Assembly (NCBI GenBank): GCA_001630475.1
Contig: KV419480.1
Coordinates: forward strand, 1 to 36,852
Source: Sistotremastrum niveocremeum HHB9708
Lineage: Eukaryota > Basidiomycota > Agaricomycetes > Sistotremastrales > Sistotremastraceae
Reading direction: 5' to 3'
DNA: 36,852 nucleotides
Shown one piece after another: positions 32,201-36,852 of this stretch; within the stretch, counting starts at the first letter, position 1, and each line of letters opens with the position of its first letter. A model generated the notes under the pieces. It made no database searches, was not told the DNA's origin, and was given only the letters and a program-made list of their open reading frames with translations. The position numbers were made by a program, and so were the translations under genes.

Positions 32201-32856
32201 CTCCCGTCAGCCCCCTAATTCGCTTTCGGTGCCACGTCAGCATCTCCGAAAGGACCAATTATGATTCCGCACCGATGTGAGCCCCCCGTGTTGTGAACCC
32301 TCTGAATTCCGTCCTCACTCTATGCATTGACGTATTCAGCGTCTTCCTCTGTGTATCAACCTCACATCGTAAACCGCCCGCCATTCACTCACCTAGTCAG
32401 TCGATTGCGTGTCAGTCTGACTATAATGTCGGGAGCCGCGTGTTCTCTGGTGCTTATACCATACCGCGACTGCGAGTCGCGGTACAAATACATACTGTCG
32501 ACTATCCTTTCGGCCTTGTCGTTCAGCGGGTGACACACTACCCTGTCTCGCTGTCTCGACGCTTTTTGCCGACGTGCGTTACTGTGTTCCCACCTCCTTC
32601 GAAAATTTGCTACGCAATGTAGTTATGATGGTAGTTATGGGTAGATTATGGGTAGATTATGTTGCAGTTGCATGTTGGGTAGGATTCCGTATAGAGATGT
32701 CGTCGTTCATTCATACCATAGTGTTTGTACAGATGCTACCGACACACAGAGATAAGGATCGCGTGCCATTCTTATGATTACATCAGCGCAGCGAAAAAGA
32801 ACTGAGCTATTCGAGGCGTAACAACTAATTTATGTCGAACCTCTTCAAACGCGTTC
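32201..32856. other. Gap before the second alpha-kinase gene
   Basis: No gene resolved. Frame 32293-32622 (plus) has no motif. Short tandem GGGTAGATTAT repeats at about 32639-32661. An ATG at 32833 (MSNLFKRVLNHKEYP) looks attractive on the plus strand but overlaps real minus-strand exons. Confidence 0.4.
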
Positions 32857-35800
32857 TCAATCACAAGGAATACCCGGAGGGCGAACTGGTACGCAAGTGT
32901 TAATGATGATCAAACATGCCCAGTGATTCATGCGGGCGCTTACCAGGACCTTCGGCAGTGTATTGAGGATCGCAAACGGGGGGGCCGCCAGCAGCTCGTC
33001 TGACGTTCCACCCACTGCTCATGGGATATCCATTGTGGCCGATCCCGAAGTAATCGCACCACTCGTTGCAGATGTGACGAGTTGGAAAGTTCTCCAAAAT
33101 GTCTGAAATACTCCCACGGCCGAAGTGTCTACTGTTCGCTCTGCGATGGCACGCGCGACAATTTCAGAAGTGATATTAGTGGTATGTTTCTAGACAAGCG
33201 TGGAACTGAACGATAGAACTTACTCTTGTGTAGCCAGCTCCGCATCGGTAAGGATCTCGACGCTCCCTGATCAGGTCGGCGTATGAATGAATGAGCAACG
33301 ATATATATAGCTGGATAGTCTTACCTTGGTAGTCTGCAACTAAGCAACATCCGGACGTCAAATTGTACTGAACGTGTTGACAGAAGCATAGAAAAATCGC
33401 GATAGCGTGAGTGACTTGATTCAAACCGGGCATTGGAGTGACACCATTATTGTTGATGAATTTGAAGAAAATACCCGGGATGGCTTCTTCAATGATCCAA
33501 ACGGGTTCGTCTGTCGTGCCGATGGGTGATTCGGGAAGAGCGACTCCTGTGGCGGCAAAACGCAAGACGGGGACTCTCACGATCTCTTCCATTCCTACGA
33601 GCTTAAGGGCAGCAAGAATGACGATGTAGACTTGATCATGCAGCGCGGCGGCATAGTAGAGGGAACGGAGCTCAGTGTGAGCGAGTTCGAGTTCTTCGTG
33701 AGGCTGATAACGAGCTGGAGTAGTTTTAGGCTTCTTCGCGCCGCGTGTTCCTTCTGCTACCGGGACTGGAAGATGTTTGATGAAACGCTTAGCCTTCATT
33801 GGAGAACATTGAATAACGGAAGGCCCGAAGCCCTGCCAGGGTTGTGCTGTGGGATTCTCGATCCGGAAGCTGGCTGGATGACACGACTTGAATGTGCCAT
33901 ATTGGGCTCCGTCTGGGCGCACGTCGACTTCCAGACGTCCATACGTGGCGATGGCGACATTAGTGAACTTTTCGTGATCGGGGAGGCCCTTGCGTTCAAC
34001 GACTGTTTCGAGCCCAACGTAGGTAAGCGGGAAGATCTTCACTTTATAGCTGCGCAATGCGACTGATAACGTGGGTTCAGGAAAACGAGAGCAAGGGAGT
34101 GAGTTCATGTGGGGCTTCGGTCGATGAGAGGACTAGGGTACGTACCGACGTCTTTCACATCAATATCGGCACGATGAGCTAAGGCCCGCTCAAGTCCACG
34201 TGTTCCCGGGATCGTTCCTTGCGAGTATTCAGGTCGATCAAAATCAACTAGACGTCGAGGTTGAGTCGATCGAGCTGTGTGCGACGGCTTCACGGTGGAT
34301 GATGAGCTGAGAGGAGGTTGGATTCTCTCGCGAGAGAGTTGCGTCAAGGTGGTTAGAGCGCTCTCCTCTCCAGCTCGTGGTCGAATGGCTGGAGTGCCGG
34401 CTGGTCGACTTTCGGTGTTGTCTTCGGCGTTGCGTTTGGGGTTGGGAGTAGTGGCCGAGGGCTTAGTCTGCTGAACAGGAGGTGTAGCATGACTTGGATC
34501 CGCAGTATTCGGTGCGGTGAGCTCGGGGTGATCAATTGTCGGACGAGCCTGCGACTGACTTGACCCTCGTAGCGCCGTGCCCTGATTGGGCGTGAGTGCC
34601 GGAGTTTGCGGAGGTTGGGTAGGCGCCTGTTCTGGGCGCCTATGACTGGGCCGAATCTGACTCTGACTTGCTTGTTTGAGAGCGTTTTTGACAGAGAGGG
34701 TGCGTTCGGGGTGAGCCATCGAGGTCGAGGCTGATTTGCTGCCTAGGAAGAGTGCTTCGGCTTGGCTTGTGTGGGTCGTTGAGGCTTTTGGCGGATGTTG
34801 GCCAGCAGTCGCTGCAGGTATCTGAGGGAGAGTAGGCGAGGAGATGAGCGAAATCAATCTGGCATGCACAGGAAACCATACAAATACTCACAGCTGCCCG
34901 CGCGCGACTATCGGTGTGAGCTGAAGAGGTTGGTGCTTCTTGACGGCGGCGCTTGCGATCGGGGGAGGTGGGTTCCAATTCGGTCTTCCGGGCGCTCGTA
35001 CTCACGCCGTTGGCATGGGAGGTACTAGGTATTGGGTCGGGCTTTGCAGGGGGTGTTCTCTGGGTGGTCCGATGACGGGATGGCCCCCCGACCGGCTCAA
35101 CACGGCTTGGCGTCTGAAAAGCATGAGGGCCAGTTAGATTGGAATCGACGTTGCAATTCATGCATGTCCATTACCTGGCGGCTGTCTTGAGCCACTTCCC
35201 AATTCTGCACGTCCTCCCAAACGAACGGATTCATGAGAAGCGCCAAAGCGATTTTAGGTATGGCGGCCCGTTTCCCTTTGCGATCTTCGATTAACGCCTG
35301 CACAGGTCTCTCATACTCGTCTGAACGTTCGAGATTGGCACATTCTGGAAAAGTAACGAGCGTGAAGTCGCCTATATCGATGGGATAGGGGGTCTCTCTG
35401 GTTCGTTGACCCCATAATGGTTCCAGATCGCCGAACATCTGCTCCTTCAGAGCGTTTCGAGAGATGCTCGGATAGGCACGTATGGAGCATCGTGTCTATG
35501 TTTTTGGACGGTCGTCAGTTTGCTGAAGATCATCTCATGATCTGGGTGGATGTGGATACGTACTGAAATCATACGAGGCTCTTTCCTGTTCAGTTCACTC
35601 ACGGCGATCACAATTTGCAAGCTGAGCTTGGTCTCAAGGGTATCCGCGGTCGGTTTCCTCCCCCGGTTAGGCGCAACGAACCTGGGGGGTGCCATGTCCG
35701 TGGGCGGAAGCGTCGTGCCTGTATTAACAGCCGAGGTCCTCGACGAGGCATGCAGTCGGGTGACATGAGCTTGTACGGGCATGCTAGGCTCTGAGGTGAA

Positions 35801-36173
35801 TTCGAGGTGAGGGCCGTTTCATGCGCGTAATGCAAGACAGTTTCTCACCTCCTCGTAAAGCAGCGTTCGAGGCGGCACGGAACTCCTCTCGTGTGGGTCG
35901 GGGTTCGACCTCAGAGAAGGCCACGGGATCGAATCGGCGTTGGGGGGTTTGGACTTCCTCCTCCTCCGTTTGCCCGTCGTAATAAGCAAGACATGCAGGG
36001 CATAGTAGTTTTGTTATGTCAGGCCGCAGAATGTCTTCACGGTATCGATATCCCATGGCTTGAGCTTCGCCGTAGAGAATCTCACGTTGCCCGCCAGGGC
36101 ATCTGCTGCGCTCACATTGCGCTTTCGATTGCGCAGGGTATGATGAGAAATCGGCTTTTGGGAAGCCCACCAT
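32857..36173 (-). CDS. Alpha-kinase-like protein with N-terminal Cys motif and long Pro/Ser/Thr-rich linker
   Basis: Nine exons (36173-35849, 35790-35564, 35495-35175, 35113-34892, 34821-34146, 34062-33325, 33266-33224, 33140-32944, 32885-32857) total 2778 nt: 925 residues, no stop. N-terminus: C20, C25, then LCPAC (C58, C61), a likely zinc site seen in many agaricomycete alpha-kinases. Residues about 108-260 look folded (LKEQMFGDLEPLW, IPKIALALLMNPFVWEDV). About 290-590 is disordered, with basic SPDRKRRRQE. C-terminal alpha-kinase region: GAQYGTFKSCHPASF, WIIEEAIPG-FFKFINN, AIFLCFCQHVQYNLTSGCCL, VADYQGSVEILTDAELAT, FGRGSISDILENFPTRHICN, EWCDYFGI. DYQG and the H-x-C-x3-C zinc pair fit the family; the VAxK lysine is not obvious, so activity is uncertain. 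The last 29-nt exon is less sure; without it the frame stops at 32900. Confidence 0.82.
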
Positions 36174-36500
36174 CGAGCAAGTCGTGTGGGCAGGGAACGA
36201 CGTCGGGGGGAGGAATCTGTGGGTGGTGTGTTGCGTCTCAGAGATAATTCGTCCCCATCTGAGGCCTCACCGGAGGCGGAACATTCAATTCAGGATAAAT
36301 TATCTACGCCACGCAATGCTCGTACCAAAAGTGATGATGTTCACCATTTGGGTCCATTTCCGCGACCAACTATGATCCGTTCTATCGTGTTTGTTTCCCC
36401 CGGGAAGGGTTCGCTTTCAAATATTATCCATCAGATCACCTGGTGATTTAGCAATCCGTGGGGCTCCAGATCGCAGCAGGACACGATAAGAAAAAAGGGA
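36174..36500. other. Gap between two minus-strand genes
   Basis: Upstream region of the second alpha-kinase gene and 3' flank of the partial gene at the right edge. No motif in the overlapping small frames. Confidence 0.45.
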
Positions 36501-36852
36501 CTAGGGTCGTCTGGTGGGGTCGGCCTGGATTACGCTCGGTCGAGATACTTCAGGGGTGGACCTCGACGTGAGGATGGATCGGGGGGTCTCGAGATTTGCT
36601 GAGAGACCCCCTGGTTCATTCTCGCTATGCGGCATCGGCGGATCATGGTGCGAGGGGAAATGCAATTCCAGAGATCCGATCGAGAATATACCGCTTCTGG
36701 GGCTTGTTGTTTGACGTCTCATTTGCGGTCGGTTCAACGTCCTCTTTGGGGCACAATTTCGCTTACACTGATTCGTCAGGCATCAAGCTGAGATCGGTCA
36801 TGCGAGAGCTGCCAGCCAGAAGAGCGGCGCCGCGAATGTGTTCTCCGGGTCG
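36501..36852 (-). CDS. 3' end of an unrecognised gene
   Basis: Two deduced exons, from the window edge to 36767 and 36702-36501, separated by a 64-nt GT-AG intron with matching phase. The translation reads RPGEHIRGAALLAGSSRM, then DLSLMPDESVPRSG, and a Ser/Pro/Thr-rich tail ending QADPTRRP. The tail looks disordered; there is no recognisable domain inside the window. Most of the protein lies to the right. Single-frame continuity across the intron is the main support. Confidence 0.45.

Noticed and set aside
32833-33180. Plus-strand small gene starting MSNLFKRVLNHKEYP with a Cys-rich end
   Set aside because: The minus strand here encodes the alpha-kinase C-terminal exons (NFPTRHICNEWCDYFGI), which match a known family and complete a 925-aa frame.

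Overview
The window is nuclear DNA of a filamentous basidiomycete, probably an agaricomycete. Genes are split by many 45-75 nt GT-AG introns (19 in the laccase), and the families present are typical: secreted laccase, Pmp3, bestrophin-like channel, alpha-type kinases, Helitron. I rebuilt exons by hand from splice consensus, reading frame and remembered family motifs. No alignment, RNA or database search was run.

Layout. 1-1504: 3' part of a bestrophin-like anion channel gene (+). 3074-5626: class-II-type laccase (+). 6264-6754: Pmp3-type stress peptide (-), convergent with the laccase. 7268-9937: 889-aa low-complexity protein ending in an HPD-containing module (-). 10730-16689: Helitron Rep-helicase gene (-) whose six exons join to an uninterrupted 1902-aa frame. 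16810-17912 and 18099-19040: two (+) genes beside it, a nuclear-type unknown protein and a nucleotidyltransferase-like protein. 19365-19896: small conserved membrane protein (-).

21.6-25.0 kb is the most unusual part. Three tandem (+) genes encode small secreted precursors sharing the core C-[GS]-G-[PV]-G-E-[MP]-S-C-D. One carries three near-identical cores plus a variant, one per phase-0 exon. The other two carry a single core at the extreme C-terminus, one of them after a Lys-Arg site. This is the architecture of ascomycete alpha-factor-type pheromones or other Kex2-processed peptides, without the CaaX end of basidiomycete mating pheromones.

25.7-36.2 kb is transposon-rich. A DDE integrase gene (25703-27697) and an alpha-kinase gene (28273-30756) contain three short non-autonomous elements with clear terminal inverted repeats and target duplications. 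Removing each element plus one target copy restores the frame exactly (449 aa and 346 aa). One element lies in a target duplication CAGGTGAA that itself supplies a 5' GT and a 3' AG, so it may work as a new intron. Next come a tandemly duplicated exon/intron block (about 31.5-32.2 kb), a second intact alpha-kinase-like gene (32857-36173, 925 aa), and the 3' end of an unknown gene (36501-36852).

Apart from the divergent pair at the Helitron start, the host genes look like independent housekeeping and accessory genes separated by transposon activity. The peptide trio is the only apparent functional cluster.
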